A DNA stretch of 64,000 bases, taken from NCBI GenBank assembly GCA_000687655.1, contig JHWR01000005.1, positions 124,001 through 188,000 of the forward strand, read 5' to 3'. This document shows positions 7,981-17,467 of this stretch, in pieces. Below the pieces are notes generated by a model. That model had not been told where the DNA came from and made no database searches. It worked only from the letters and a program-made list of their open reading frames with translations. Each line of letters begins with the position of its first letter. Position 1 is the stretch's first letter. Source of the stretch: Lachnospiraceae bacterium YSB2008. GTDB taxonomy: Bacteria; Bacillota; Clostridia; Lachnospirales; Lachnospiraceae. The translations under genes were made by a program, and so were the position numbers.

Positions 7981-8028
7981 CATCAATATGTAGTCGTCTG
8001 ACTATTTATAAAACACAATATTTAGTAT
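7981..8028 (+). promoter_or_regulatory. Two NrdR-box-like operators upstream of nrdD
   Basis: CATCAATATGTAGTCG (7981-7996) and ACACAATATTTAGTAT (8013-8028) each resemble the NrdR consensus acaCwAtATaTwGtgt, with the core C-w-A-T-A-T-n-T-w-G intact. The start-to-start distance is 32 bases, about three helical turns, the usual spacing of paired NrdR boxes. They sit immediately upstream of the nrdD -35 hexamer. Confidence 0.7.
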
Positions 8029-8035
8029 TTTGGTG

Positions 8036-8064
8036 TTTACAAACAAAACTATGGGTGCTATAAT
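8036..8064 (+). promoter_or_regulatory. Sigma-A promoter of nrdD
   Basis: TTTACA (8036-8041), a 17-base spacer, and a perfect TATAAT (8059-8064). It leaves a leader of about 90 bases before nrdD. The NrdR boxes end 7 bases upstream of the -35 hexamer. Confidence 0.8.
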
Positions 8065-8161
8065 CATCTTTGCGTAAAAACACTACGTTTTATTTGTGAC
8101 GCATTTAGCTACATTAAAAGGTTATTATAAAAGATCATATTAACAAGGAGAGTTGAAAGGT

Positions 8162-10288
8162 ATGAAAGTTGTAAAGAGGGATGGGCACATTGTTGACTTT
8201 GACCGAAGCAAGATCGTTACCGCGATCAGAAAAGCCAATGCGGAAGTTGACCCTGAAGAGAAGGTTGATGACGCGAAGATTGACGAGATCATCAGGGGGA
8301 TCGAAGAGAAAAAGCGTAAGAGAATTCTTGTAGAAGACATACAGGATATCATCGAGCACGATCTCATGCTTGACGGAAAGTACATCCTTGCAAAGACTTA
8401 CATTATTTATAGATATACAAGAGAGCTCGTTCGTAAGGCAAATACGACTGATGATTCTATCCTCAGCCTTATCAAGAACAGCAACAAGGACGTTATGGAA
8501 GAGAATTCCAACAAGAACGCTACTGTTGCATCTACACAGAGAGATCTTATAGCAGGTGAAGTTAGTAAGGATCTTACAAGAAGAGTTCTTCTTCCTGAGA
8601 AGATCAGCAAGGCTCATGATGAAGGTGTTCTCCATTTCCATGATGCAGACTATTTCCTTCAGCCAATATTCAACTGCTGTCTTATCAATATCAAGGATAT
8701 GCTTGACAACGGTACTGTTATGAATGGCAAGCTCATCGAGAGCCCTAAGTCATTCCAGGTAGCATGTACTGTTACAACACAGATCATTGCTTCTGTTGCT
8801 TCCAGCCAGTACGGCGGACAGTCAGTAGATATGATCCATCTCGGAAAGTATCTCCGTAAGAGTTATGAAAAATATAAGAAGAGATTCACTGAGAAGTTCG
8901 GTGACAAGGTTGATGCCGATACTCTTGAGAATATGATTCAGGAGCGTCTTGAGGACGAGCTTCGTTCAGGTGTTCAGACCATACAGTATCAGATCAACAC
9001 ACTCATGACTACAAATGGTCAGTCACCATTCGTAACACTCTTCCTTCACCTTGATCCTGAAGATGAGTACGTTGAAGAAAATGCACGTATTATAATGGAA
9101 GTTCTCCGTCAGAGACTTGAAGGCATCAAGAATGAAGCCGGTGTATATGTTACACCTGCATTCCCTAAGCTTATATATGTACTTGATGAATTCAACTGCC
9201 TCAAGGGTGGCAAGTACGATTATATAACAGAAATGGCTGTTCGTTGTTCAGCTAAGCGTATGTATCCTGACTACATTTCCGCAAAGAAGATGCGTGAGAA
9301 TTATGCAGGAAACATCTTCTCACCTATGGGATGCCGCAGCTTCCTTTCTCCTTGGAAGAACGAGAAGGGCGAGTATGTATTCGAAGGAAGATTCAATCAG
9401 GGTGTTGTTTCCCTTAACCTTCCTCAGATCGGTATCATAGCTAAGGGTGATGAGGATCTCTTCTGGAAGCTTATGGATGAGAGACTTGAGCTCTGCTACG
9501 AAGCACTTATGGCTCGTCATAACGCTCTTATGGGTGTTACATCTGATGTCAGCCCTATTCATTGGCAGTATGGTGCTATCGCTAGACTTAACAAGGGCGA
9601 GAAGATTGATAAGTTCCTTATGAACGGATATTCTACTCTTTCACTTGGTTACATAGGTCTCTACGAAGTAACTAAGCTTATGAGAGGTGTAAGCCATACA
9701 GAGCCTGCAGGAACTGAGTTCGCACTTGCAGTTATGAATCATCTTCGTAATGCATGTGACCGCTGGAAGGCTGATACAGGTCTTGGTTTTGCTCTTTACG
9801 GAACACCTGCAGAGAGCCTTTGCTACAGATTCGCTCGTATAGACAAGGCTCGTTTCGGTACTATCCCGGATGTAACAGACAAGGGTTATTATACAAACTC
9901 ATATCATATAGATGTTCGTGAAGATATAGATGCTTTCAGCAAGTTCACATTCGAAAGCCAGTTCCAGAAGATTTCTTCAGGCGGAGCTATCTCATATGTA
10001 GAGATTCCGAATATGGCTAAGAACCTTGATGCACTTTCAGAGCTTGTTAAGTTCATATATGACAACATCCAGTATGCAGAGTTCAATACAAAGTCTGATT
10101 ACTGCCAGGTTTGCGGTTACGACGGAGAGATAGAGATCAACGATGACAATGAATGGGAATGCCCACAGTGTCATAACAAGGATCATTCAAAGATGAATGT
10201 TACAAGACGTACATGCGGTTATCTCGGTGAGAACTTTTGGAACGTAGGAAAGACAAAAGAGATCAAAGCAAGAGTACTTCATCTGTAA
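8162..10288 (+). CDS. nrdD: Anaerobic ribonucleoside-triphosphate reductase
   Basis: 708 aa from the ATG at 8162; an in-frame TTG at 8153 abuts the AAGGAGAG box and is too close. The class III enzyme reduces NTPs to dNTPs by a glycyl radical. The N-terminal ~95 residues are an ATP-cone (VVKRDGHIVDFDRSKI). The C-terminus has the zinc site CQVCGYDGE / CPQC and the glycyl-radical loop RRTCGYLGENFW, with the radical Gly near residue 686. nrdG and dut follow. The paired NrdR-like boxes upstream suggest repression by NrdR when ATP/dATP is plentiful. Confidence 0.97.
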   Translation: MKVVKRDGHIVDFDRSKIVTAIRKANAEVDPEEKVDDAKIDEIIRGIEEKKRKRILVEDIQDIIEHDLMLDGKYILAKTYIIYRYTRELVRKANTTDDSILSLIKNSNKDVMEENSNKNATVASTQRDLIAGEVSKDLTRRVLLPEKISKAHDEGVLHFHDADYFLQPIFNCCLINIKDMLDNGTVMNGKLIESPKSFQVACTVTTQIIASVASSQYGGQSVDMIHLGKYLRKSYEKYKKRFTEKFGDKVDADTLENMIQERLEDELRSGVQTIQYQINTLMTTNGQSPFVTLFLHLDPEDEYVEENARIIMEVLRQRLEGIKNEAGVYVTPAFPKLIYVLDEFNCLKGGKYDYITEMAVRCSAKRMYPDYISAKKMRENYAGNIFSPMGCRSFLSPWKNEKGEYVFEGRFNQGVVSLNLPQIGIIAKGDEDLFWKLMDERLELCYEALMARHNALMGVTSDVSPIHWQYGAIARLNKGEKIDKFLMNGYSTLSLGYIGLYEVTKLMRGVSHTEPAGTEFALAVMNHLRNACDRWKADTGLGFALYGTPAESLCYRFARIDKARFGTIPDVTDKGYYTNSYHIDVREDIDAFSKFTFESQFQKISSGGAISYVEIPNMAKNLDALSELVKFIYDNIQYAEFNTKSDYCQVCGYDGEIEINDDNEWECPQCHNKDHSKMNVTRRTCGYLGENFWNVGKTKEIKARVLHL

Positions 10289-10314
10289 AAAGAACGTAAG
10301 ATGAAATTTTCCCG

Positions 10315-10339
10315 AAAAGGAGGACTTTGTCCTCCTTTT
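10315..10339 (+). terminator. Hairpin between nrdD and nrdG (attenuator/partial terminator)
   Basis: AAAAGGAGGAC (10315-10325), loop TTT, GTCCTCCTTTT (10329-10339): a perfect 11-bp stem ending in a T-run. It would lower transcription of nrdG relative to nrdD, which suits an activase needed in small amounts. Confidence 0.7.
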
Positions 10340-10377
10340 CCTAATCCATATAAGAATGATTTTCAGGAAGGAAAACC

Positions 10378-10935
10378 ATGAACTACGCGCAGATTAAAAA
10401 ACATGATATATCAAATGGACCGGGCGTCAGAGTTTCACTTTTCGTATCCGGATGTACACTTCACTGCAACGGCTGTTTTAACGAGATTGCATGGAATTTT
10501 AATTATGGAAAAACCTTTACAAATGACACGATAAATGAGATTATAGAAGCGTTAAGGCCGGACTATATCGAAGGCCTTACCATACTCGGCGGTGAACCTT
10601 TCGAGTTCGTAAATCAGAAGGGTATACTCCCTCTGCTTCAGAAAGTCAGAGAGACATATCCCGAGAAGTCTATATGGTGTTTCTCCGGTTTCTATTTTGA
10701 CACCGAGATTCTTGCTGACATGTGCAAGAAATGGCCTGTGACGAAAGAAATCCTTTCTCTCATAGACGTTCTTGTAGACAGCCGCTTTGATATAGACTAT
10801 CTCGATCTCAATCTGAGATTCAAGGGTTCATCCAACCAGCGTATCATAGATGTACAGAAGTCATTAGAACAAGGGGACATTGTCCTCTGGAAAGACGAGG
10901 GGGTTTTCTATCATGATAACGAGCACAAATGTTAA
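10378..10935 (+). CDS. nrdG: Anaerobic ribonucleotide reductase activating protein
   Basis: 185 aa. NrdG is a radical SAM enzyme that generates the glycyl radical on NrdD. The [4Fe-4S] motif CTLHCNGC (C-x3-C-x2-C) is at about residues 26-33 and the GGEPF motif is near residue 75. The start follows an AGGAAGG box. Its 3' end overlaps dut by 23 bases, and the dut ribosome binding site lies inside nrdG. The order nrdD-nrdG is the standard operon. Confidence 0.96.
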   Translation: MNYAQIKKHDISNGPGVRVSLFVSGCTLHCNGCFNEIAWNFNYGKTFTNDTINEIIEALRPDYIEGLTILGGEPFEFVNQKGILPLLQKVRETYPEKSIWCFSGFYFDTEILADMCKKWPVTKEILSLIDVLVDSRFDIDYLDLNLRFKGSSNQRIIDVQKSLEQGDIVLWKDEGVFYHDNEHKC

Positions 10936-11362
10936 CATTAAGATCCTGCGCGATGGCGCAAAGCTTCCAACCTATGGCTCAGAGCATGCCGCAGGTGCCG
11001 ATCTCTATGCATGTATCGAAGTTCCTATTACTATAGGACCTCAGGATACAGTCCTTGTTCCTACAGGACTTGCCATGGAACTGCCTGAAGGCTGTGCCGG
11101 TCTTATATACGCAAGAAGCGGACTTGCAACAAGAAAAGGTCTCGCTCCTGCCAACAAGGTTGGTGTTATAGATTCTGATTACAGAGGAGAGGTTCTTGTA
11201 GCTCTCCACAATCATACAATGTCTCCACGTACCATTGATCCGGGCGAGCGTATCGCACAGATGGTTATTACCCCTTATATAATCGGTAATTTCAATGCTG
11301 TAGAAGAGCTCGATGATACAGACCGCGGAGAAGGTGGTTTCGGTTCAACCGGAACTCTCTAA
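10913..11362 (+). CDS. dut: Deoxyuridine 5'-triphosphate nucleotidohydrolase
   Basis: 149 aa from the ATG at 10913, chosen because GAGGGGG lies about 10 bases upstream; an in-frame start at 10880 would extend into nrdG and adds no family sequence. The trimeric dUTPase motifs are all present: AGADLYA (motif 1), ARSGLA (2), GVIDSDYRGE (3), PGERIAQMV (4) and the C-terminal arm RGEGGFGSTG (5). It hydrolyses dUTP to dUMP and pyrophosphate. Fusion of its expression to nrdDG couples dNTP synthesis with uracil exclusion. Confidence 0.96.
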   Translation: MITSTNVNIKILRDGAKLPTYGSEHAAGADLYACIEVPITIGPQDTVLVPTGLAMELPEGCAGLIYARSGLATRKGLAPANKVGVIDSDYRGEVLVALHNHTMSPRTIDPGERIAQMVITPYIIGNFNAVEELDDTDRGEGGFGSTGTL

Positions 11363-11396
11363 TATCGAAAAAATCTAATGAAGGGAGGTGTTCCCT

Positions 11397-12755
11397 GTGG
11401 ATGAAGAAAGAGTATATACAGCTGAAGAACTTGAGAATCTCATCGAAGAAAAAAGACTTGTAGAAGTCAGGGAATACCTCTCCGAACAGAACGAAGCAGA
11501 TATAGCTGTGCTTCTTGGCGAGCTTCCCATAGACAAGCTATCCATAGCATTCAGAATACTCCCAAAAGAACTTGCAGCCGATACATTTGCACATCTTGAA
11601 TCAGATGTTCAGCTGAATCTTATCAAAGCATTCTCAGATAACGAGCTTAATTACATCATCAACAACCTCTTCCTCGACGATACTGTCGACATGATCGAAG
11701 AGATGCCAGCAAATGTAGTTAAGCGTATCCTGCAGAACTGCGACCCTGAGACAAGGCGTGAGATTAACGAACTCCTTAAGTATCCTGAGGACAGTGCCGG
11801 AAGCATCATGACGACAGAGTATGTCCGTCTTGAGGAGCACATGACGGTTGAGGATGCATTTAAACGTATCAGAGCCGTCGGCGTCGATAAAGAGACTATC
11901 TATACCTGTTACGTCACAAATGTAAAGAAAGAGGTTCTGGGTATTGTCACGGTAAAGGATCTTCTTCTTGCAGATTACGCCGATAAGATCGGCGATATCA
12001 TGGAAACAAATGTAATATATGTTACAACCCAAGAAGACCAGGAAACAGTTGTTAAGCTTTTCGATAAATACGACTTCCTTGCCATTCCGGTTGTAGATAA
12101 CGAGAAAAGACTTGTCGGTATCATAACCTTCGATGACGCTATCGATGTCATCCAGGAGGAGAATACAGAGGATATCGAAATGATGGCCGCTATCACACCT
12201 ACCGATAAGCCATACATTAACACAGGTGTTTTCGAGACATATAAAAAGAGGATACCATGGCTTCTTCTGCTCATGATATCCGCTACGTTTACCGGTGCTA
12301 TCATAACAAAATACGAGACTGCTCTCGGAGCATATGTAATACTTACAGCATACATTCCTATGCTTATGGACACAGGCGGTAATGCGGGTTCACAGGCTTC
12401 GGTATCTATAATCCGTGGTCTCTCTCTTGATGAGATCAACTTCTCTGATATCTTCAGGATTCAGGGAAAAGAGCTTCTGGTTGCATTTCTCTGTGGGCTG
12501 ACTCTTGGAATTGCAAATTTTGTAAAGCTCTTATTCCTTGACAGAGTAGATATAGTTATAGCTGCCATAGTATGCATGACACTGCTTCTTACAGTAGTAG
12601 TTGCCAAGTTCGTAGGATGTACACTTCCTATACTTGCGAAGCGAATAGGATTTGACCCGGCCGTTATGGCGAGTCCTTTCATCACGACTATCGTTGATGC
12701 ACTTTCGCTTATAATATATTTCCAGTTTGCATCACATATTCTGCATCTGGCATAA
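11397..12755 (+). CDS. mgtE: Magnesium transporter MgtE
   Basis: 452 aa from a GTG at 11397, with GGGAGG about 8 bases upstream. The N-terminal regulatory domain spans residues ~5-130 (superhelical repeats such as DIAVLLGELPIDKL). Two CBS domains follow (PEDSAGSIMTTEYV, DIMETNVIYVTTQEDQETV), then five membrane helices from about residue 285, with LMDTGGNAGSQAS in the pore helix region. MgtE is a Mg2+ channel gated by cytoplasmic Mg2+ through the N and CBS domains. It sits 34 bases after dut and no M-box riboswitch is visible. A strong terminator follows. Confidence 0.95.
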   Translation: MDEERVYTAEELENLIEEKRLVEVREYLSEQNEADIAVLLGELPIDKLSIAFRILPKELAADTFAHLESDVQLNLIKAFSDNELNYIINNLFLDDTVDMIEEMPANVVKRILQNCDPETRREINELLKYPEDSAGSIMTTEYVRLEEHMTVEDAFKRIRAVGVDKETIYTCYVTNVKKEVLGIVTVKDLLLADYADKIGDIMETNVIYVTTQEDQETVVKLFDKYDFLAIPVVDNEKRLVGIITFDDAIDVIQEENTEDIEMMAAITPTDKPYINTGVFETYKKRIPWLLLLMISATFTGAIITKYETALGAYVILTAYIPMLMDTGGNAGSQASVSIIRGLSLDEINFSDIFRIQGKELLVAFLCGLTLGIANFVKLLFLDRVDIVIAAIVCMTLLLTVVVAKFVGCTLPILAKRIGFDPAVMASPFITTIVDALSLIIYFQFASHILHLA

Positions 12756-12769
12756 TTGAATATATTCTT

Positions 12770-12807
12770 ACATAGAAAAAGACGCGGACCCGCGTCTTTT
12801 TCTATGT
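12770..12807. terminator. Bidirectional terminator between mgtE and the prsA-like gene
   Basis: A perfect 17-bp stem, ACATAGAAAAAGACGCG and its complement, with loop GACC. T-rich on the 3' arm in either direction (CGCGTCTTTTTCTATGT). It separates the convergent mgtE and mfd-prsA transcription units. Confidence 0.95.
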
Positions 12808-12834
12808 GCCGTTAAATAGTAAACAGCCACAACT

Positions 12835-13902
12835 CTATTCAAATGATATCTTATTATACTCGTCGAAGTTTACGTCTTTCTCATAATCGAAGCTTCTGTC
12901 AGTATCCTTCAGCCAGTCATTAAACTTGTCCTGGAAATACTCTTCTCTTGCCGCTGCAAGAAGTTCTTCCTTACGCGAGTCGGTAGCTGCTCTGTCTGTA
13001 AGATACTTCATATAGAATATGTGATAACCATATTCTGTCTCAGTAACAAGACTGAATGTTCCATCTTCAAGATCGTAAAGCATCTCTGAAACTTCCGAAC
13101 CATATTTAGCCTGTATCTCATCCGGAGTCATTGTATAGTATGCAGATTTCGTAAGTCCGTACTCGCTTACTATGCTGTCGATCGCGTTTATACCATCGGT
13201 TGCATTGAGGGAGCTCGATGCATTTACGGCATTCTGATACTGCTGTTTTCTGGCTTCTTCAGTATATTTCTCTACAGAACCGTCAGGATTCTCTTTGTAG
13301 CAGGTGAAGTAAATATCATAAAATGTAGTCTCTCTTGCTTTCTCGTCAGAAATCTCTACTTCATAAGTATTTATGATTTCTTTATATACCTTGTCTGCTA
13401 TGATATTCTCAACTATAACCTTCTGAACCATATCCTGGGTAAGCTGCATATCTGCAATCTGCTGATCTGTAAGCCCCTTCCAGAAATGGTCAGCCTCTGA
13501 AACAGCCTTGGCTTTGTCTTCATTTGTAAGAGCCACGTCATAGTTTTCGGCTTTCTCATTCAGGACCTTGACTCTCACTATATCTTTTATGATATCTTCC
13601 CTGGCAACCTCTTCAAGCGGTCTTGATTCACCGTCCTCATCAGTTATGTCCATGGAAAATACATTTTCACCGTAGGTATCTTTATAACCTTCTATAACTG
13701 TTTCTGCGTAAATATAGACCTCGCCGAAGCTTATGTTCTGACCGCCAAACTTAAATACCGTCGTCCCGGCATTACCGACCGTGCTGGTATGTCCGCATGA
13801 GGTAAGCACCATACAGAAGATCATAAGTATTGAAAGCAGCCCTGTTTTCTTTCTGATGACGCCTCTTCGTAATTCTTTTTTATCACTGAATCTATATGTC
13901 AT
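12835..13902 (-). CDS. PrsA/SurA-like peptidyl-prolyl isomerase lipoprotein
   Basis: About 355 aa from the ATG at 13902, which has GGAAG upstream and follows the mfd stop as TAATATG; an in-frame ATG at 13920 lacks a ribosome binding site. After a basic stretch there is a lipoprotein signal (LLSILMIFCMVLTSCG). A SurA-N-like helical region follows (KVLNEKAENYDVALTNEDKA), then a parvulin-like rotamase segment at ~200-310 (FYDIYFTCYKEN, EYGYHIFYMKYL). This gene is commonly found after mfd in clostridia. It probably folds exported proteins. Family assignment is from layout and the parvulin-like FSLVTETEYGYHI block; sequence is divergent. Confidence 0.8.
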   Translation of the reverse strand: MTYRFSDKKELRRGVIRKKTGLLSILMIFCMVLTSCGHTSTVGNAGTTVFKFGGQNISFGEVYIYAETVIEGYKDTYGENVFSMDITDEDGESRPLEEVAREDIIKDIVRVKVLNEKAENYDVALTNEDKAKAVSEADHFWKGLTDQQIADMQLTQDMVQKVIVENIIADKVYKEIINTYEVEISDEKARETTFYDIYFTCYKENPDGSVEKYTEEARKQQYQNAVNASSSLNATDGINAIDSIVSEYGLTKSAYYTMTPDEIQAKYGSEVSEMLYDLEDGTFSLVTETEYGYHIFYMKYLTDRAATDSRKEELLAAAREEYFQDKFNDWLKDTDRSFDYEKDVNFDEYNKISFE

Positions 13903-13903
13903 A

Positions 13904-16900
13904 TTATCTTCCGTCTTCATCTATAGAATCCTGCCCCTTGGGGACAAGTATTTCCTTAATATCATAAATGACAGCTTCTATTTTTTCAAGCACTTCATCC
14001 TGCAGAAATGCACTTTCATTAACAGCAAATCCCGAATCCTTGCCATTCATAATCTTGGCTTCCTTTTTGTATTTCTTCATGAATATCGGGATATTCTCTA
14101 TTATGATATCAGCATCATTTCTGACTATAAACTGAAGCTGTTCCTGTCTGTATCTTATCTCGGACAGTCCGGCGTCACGAGCTTTAGCCTTGATGATGGC
14201 TATCCTGAGAAGTCTGGTTACTTCTTTAGGCGGCTCACCAAACCTGTCCTTGATCTCCGCATAGAGTTCCTCAGAATCTTCTTCGGTCTCGACCCTTGAA
14301 ATACTCTTATACATTTCAAGCTTCACAACCTCACGGTTGATATATGAGTCAGGAATATGTGCATCCACAGGAATATCGACACTGACGGTATATTCCTTCG
14401 GAGGCTCCTCTCCGAGCCCCTTCTTTATGGCAGTATTCAGCATCTTAACGTAGAGATCATAACCTACTGCCTCCATGTGGCCTGACTGTGCGCGTCCAAG
14501 AATATTTCCGGCCCCCCTTATCTCCAGATCCTTCATGGATATCTTATAACCCGAACCGAGCTCGGTGAACTCTCTTATCGCGCTGAGCCTCTTCTCTGCC
14601 ACCTCTTTGATGACCTTGTCACGCCTGTACATAAGGAATGCATACGCGCTCCTGCTGCTCCTTCCGACACGTCCCCTGAGCTGATAGAGCTGCGACAGCC
14701 CGAAGTTATCCGCATTATGGACTATAATGGTATTTACATTCGGAATATCAAGTCCCGTCTCTATGATAGTCGTCGAAACAAGCACATCTATCTCACCGGA
14801 AATGAACTCGTGCATTATATCCTCGAGCTCTCTTTCATTCATTTTTCCATGTGCAAATGTAATGCGGGCGTTTGGTACTAACCTCCGAAGCTCGGAAGCT
14901 ACCCTCTCTATATCATCAACTCTGTTATATACGTAATAAACCTGGCCCTGTCTGGCTATCTCTCTGCTGATCGCCTCTCTGACAAACTCCGGATCATATT
15001 CCATGACATAGGTCTGAATAGGTCTTCTCTTTGCAGGAGCCTCCGAGAGTATGCTCATATCTCTTATACCTATCAGGCTCATATGAAGAGTTCTCGGTAT
15101 AGGAGTTGCAGTAAGCGTAAGCACGTCAACAGTCTTCTTGAGAGCCTTTATCTTTTCTTTATGTCTTACACCGAATCTCTGTTCCTCATCGATGACAAGC
15201 AGTCCAAGATTCTTGAATTCGACATCCTTTGAAAGAAGCCTGTGGGTTCCTATGACTATATCAACCTCGCCCTTTCTGAGTCCGGCAACGGTTTCTCTTA
15301 TCTCTTTTGCAGAACAGAACCTTGAGAGCATCCTGACTCTTATAGGATAATCTGCAAATCTCTCTATGAAATTCTCATAATGCTGCTGGGCAAGTATGGT
15401 AGTTGGAACGAGATATGCCACCTGCTTCGAATCCTGCACAGCCTTGAATGCAGCTCTTATAGCGACCTCTGTCTTGCCGAAGCCTACATCACCGCATATA
15501 AGTCTGTCCATGATATGGTTACTTTCCATATCCTTCTTGGTATCAGCTATGGCACGCAGCTGGTCCGGTGTCTCATCATATGGGAAGAGTTCTTCGAACT
15601 CCGTCTGCCATACAGTATCAGGTGAAAATGCATAGCCATTGCTGTGGCTTCTTATGGCATAAAGATCTATAAGCTCCTTGGCAACAGTATCTACCTCGGT
15701 ACTGATCTTCGCCCTGGTCTTCTCCCATTCCCTGCCGCCGAGCCTGTTCAGTCTCGGCTTGGCTGCATCCTTGCTTGCGTACTTTCCGACAACGGCCATC
15801 TGCTCTACAGGAACGAAGAGCTTGCCACCGTCACCGTATTCAATATTTATATAATCCTTAAGGCATCCGTCGGTCTCAACCTTCTCTATGCCCCTGTATA
15901 TACCTATACCATGTCTTTCATGAACTACATAATCGCCTACACTTATCTCTGAGAGATCACGCAGCTGACTGCCCTGATATTTCGGTTTCTTTTTAACGCC
16001 ACGCCTTTCATTTGTGAATATATCACTCTCACTGATAACTACGAGGCCTGAGTCCTTCATGACGAAGCCTTCGTCCAGTGTTCCTCTTATGGTCATGACC
16101 TCACGAGGTTCAAGGACTCTTGAACGGTCTGCCGAGAAAAATGCAGGTATATCAAAATCATTGAGATTATCGGCGATTCTCTTTGCTCTCGTCGCTGAAG
16201 GCGATGCTATAAGAACTATCCTGCCTTCCTTCTTGAACTTCGCTATATCCTTCGTAAGGTTATCCATGCTGTTCTTGTAGGATATAAGACTTTCAGAGCT
16301 TACAGACAGATTCTCAGCCTCTCCGAACTGCTCAGCTTTTTTATATAAAGTCGAATAAAGAACGGTCTTTCTTCCGGCGAGTCTTCCGAGAATATAGCTG
16401 TCATCATATATGACCTTGGCCTGTCCCGGAAGTATATAGCCTCCCGCCAGTCTTCCTTCCATGGACATACTGACTTCAGCCGCATATACTCTTGCCTTCT
16501 CTGCAACCTGCTCCGGCTCATCAACGAAGATGAAGGTATCCTTCGGGAAGAAATCCAAAAATGAAACGGTCTCGTCATAGAAATAAGATATCAGATCATC
16601 AAGTCCGGTCATGGAATCATAATCCAGAAGACTCTCTCTGATGAATTCCATATTCTTCTTGAGACGGGCATAGGCTTCTGTCTTAAATGACTTCTTCAGA
16701 GCCTCGCTCTGTACCTCGTACTCCGCCTCCATCTTGGCAAGCCCTTCTTCTATTGCGGACTTATCAAGTGTAAAATCCCTGGCAGGATATACTTCACACG
16801 AATCAACTTCCTCAATGGACCTCTGACTTTCAGCATCAAATGTCCTTATAGAATCTATAGTATCTCCCCAGAGCTCAACACGATAAGGGCACTCTTCGGT

Positions 16901-17449
16901 AAGAGGGAATATATCAATTATTCCACCTCTCACAGAAAACTGCCCCGGTTCTTCAGCGGACACTTCATTCTCATAGCCCATGTTGACGAGTCTGTCCTTG
17001 ATATCATCCAGACTTATCTCGTCATCCTTCTTAAGCTTAATGACATTTCCTGCGATGATATCACCAGGCGGCATCATATCCATGAGTCCGTCTATGGTGG
17101 TTATCACCACTGCACGCTGACCATCCTGTATTCTTTTTATGACCTCGAGCCTTTTCTTTGTGACTGCATTTCCGTGAACATCTGCCGAATAGAACAGAGC
17201 ATCCTTGGCAGGATACTGATATACATCCTTCTCATAGAATCTGAAGGCTGAATACAGCCTGTCCGCTCTGGATTCGTCATAAGTCACGACCAGAGTCAGC
17301 CTGTCATCATGAGAAACCGCTTCACTAAGAAGTGCCCTGATATTTCTTGAGCCTCCCCAGAGATGAAGCGGAAGCTTTCCCGCTCTGACGCAGCTTCTGA
17401 TCTTCTTTATGGCCGGATCATTTTGCACTGCATGGTAAAGTGCTTCCAT
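13904..17449 (-). CDS. mfd: Transcription-repair coupling factor
   Basis: 1181 aa, full length. Mfd displaces stalled RNA polymerase from DNA lesions and recruits UvrA. The N-terminal third is the UvrB-like module (HLWGGSRNIRALLSEAV). The RNA-polymerase-interacting domain is at ~490-560 (GDYVVHERHGIGIYRGIE). The RecG-like motor has Walker A GDVGFGKTEVA, DEEQRFGVRHKE and TATPIPRTLHMS. The C-terminal TRCF domain begins near residue 1010. The upstream neighbour is the M4 protease gene only 18 bases away, and the prsA-like gene follows. In related clostridia pth precedes mfd directly. Confidence 0.97.
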   Translation of the reverse strand: MEALYHAVQNDPAIKKIRSCVRAGKLPLHLWGGSRNIRALLSEAVSHDDRLTLVVTYDESRADRLYSAFRFYEKDVYQYPAKDALFYSADVHGNAVTKKRLEVIKRIQDGQRAVVITTIDGLMDMMPPGDIIAGNVIKLKKDDEISLDDIKDRLVNMGYENEVSAEEPGQFSVRGGIIDIFPLTEECPYRVELWGDTIDSIRTFDAESQRSIEEVDSCEVYPARDFTLDKSAIEEGLAKMEAEYEVQSEALKKSFKTEAYARLKKNMEFIRESLLDYDSMTGLDDLISYFYDETVSFLDFFPKDTFIFVDEPEQVAEKARVYAAEVSMSMEGRLAGGYILPGQAKVIYDDSYILGRLAGRKTVLYSTLYKKAEQFGEAENLSVSSESLISYKNSMDNLTKDIAKFKKEGRIVLIASPSATRAKRIADNLNDFDIPAFFSADRSRVLEPREVMTIRGTLDEGFVMKDSGLVVISESDIFTNERRGVKKKPKYQGSQLRDLSEISVGDYVVHERHGIGIYRGIEKVETDGCLKDYINIEYGDGGKLFVPVEQMAVVGKYASKDAAKPRLNRLGGREWEKTRAKISTEVDTVAKELIDLYAIRSHSNGYAFSPDTVWQTEFEELFPYDETPDQLRAIADTKKDMESNHIMDRLICGDVGFGKTEVAIRAAFKAVQDSKQVAYLVPTTILAQQHYENFIERFADYPIRVRMLSRFCSAKEIRETVAGLRKGEVDIVIGTHRLLSKDVEFKNLGLLVIDEEQRFGVRHKEKIKALKKTVDVLTLTATPIPRTLHMSLIGIRDMSILSEAPAKRRPIQTYVMEYDPEFVREAISREIARQGQVYYVYNRVDDIERVASELRRLVPNARITFAHGKMNERELEDIMHEFISGEIDVLVSTTIIETGLDIPNVNTIIVHNADNFGLSQLYQLRGRVGRSSRSAYAFLMYRRDKVIKEVAEKRLSAIREFTELGSGYKISMKDLEIRGAGNILGRAQSGHMEAVGYDLYVKMLNTAIKKGLGEEPPKEYTVSVDIPVDAHIPDSYINREVVKLEMYKSISRVETEEDSEELYAEIKDRFGEPPKEVTRLLRIAIIKAKARDAGLSEIRYRQEQLQFIVRNDADIIIENIPIFMKKYKKEAKIMNGKDSGFAVNESAFLQDEVLEKIEAVIYDIKEILVPKGQDSIDEDGR

Positions 17450-17467
17450 AAAACTCCTTATTTAATA

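Noticed and set aside
8135-8641. 168-codon antisense frame inside nrdD
   Set aside because: It lies opposite the ATP-cone of nrdD, has no ribosome binding site and no family resemblance.
11388-11396. GTG at 11388 as mgtE start
   Set aside because: It is inside the GGGAGGTG ribosome binding site; the GTG at 11397 has the correct spacing.
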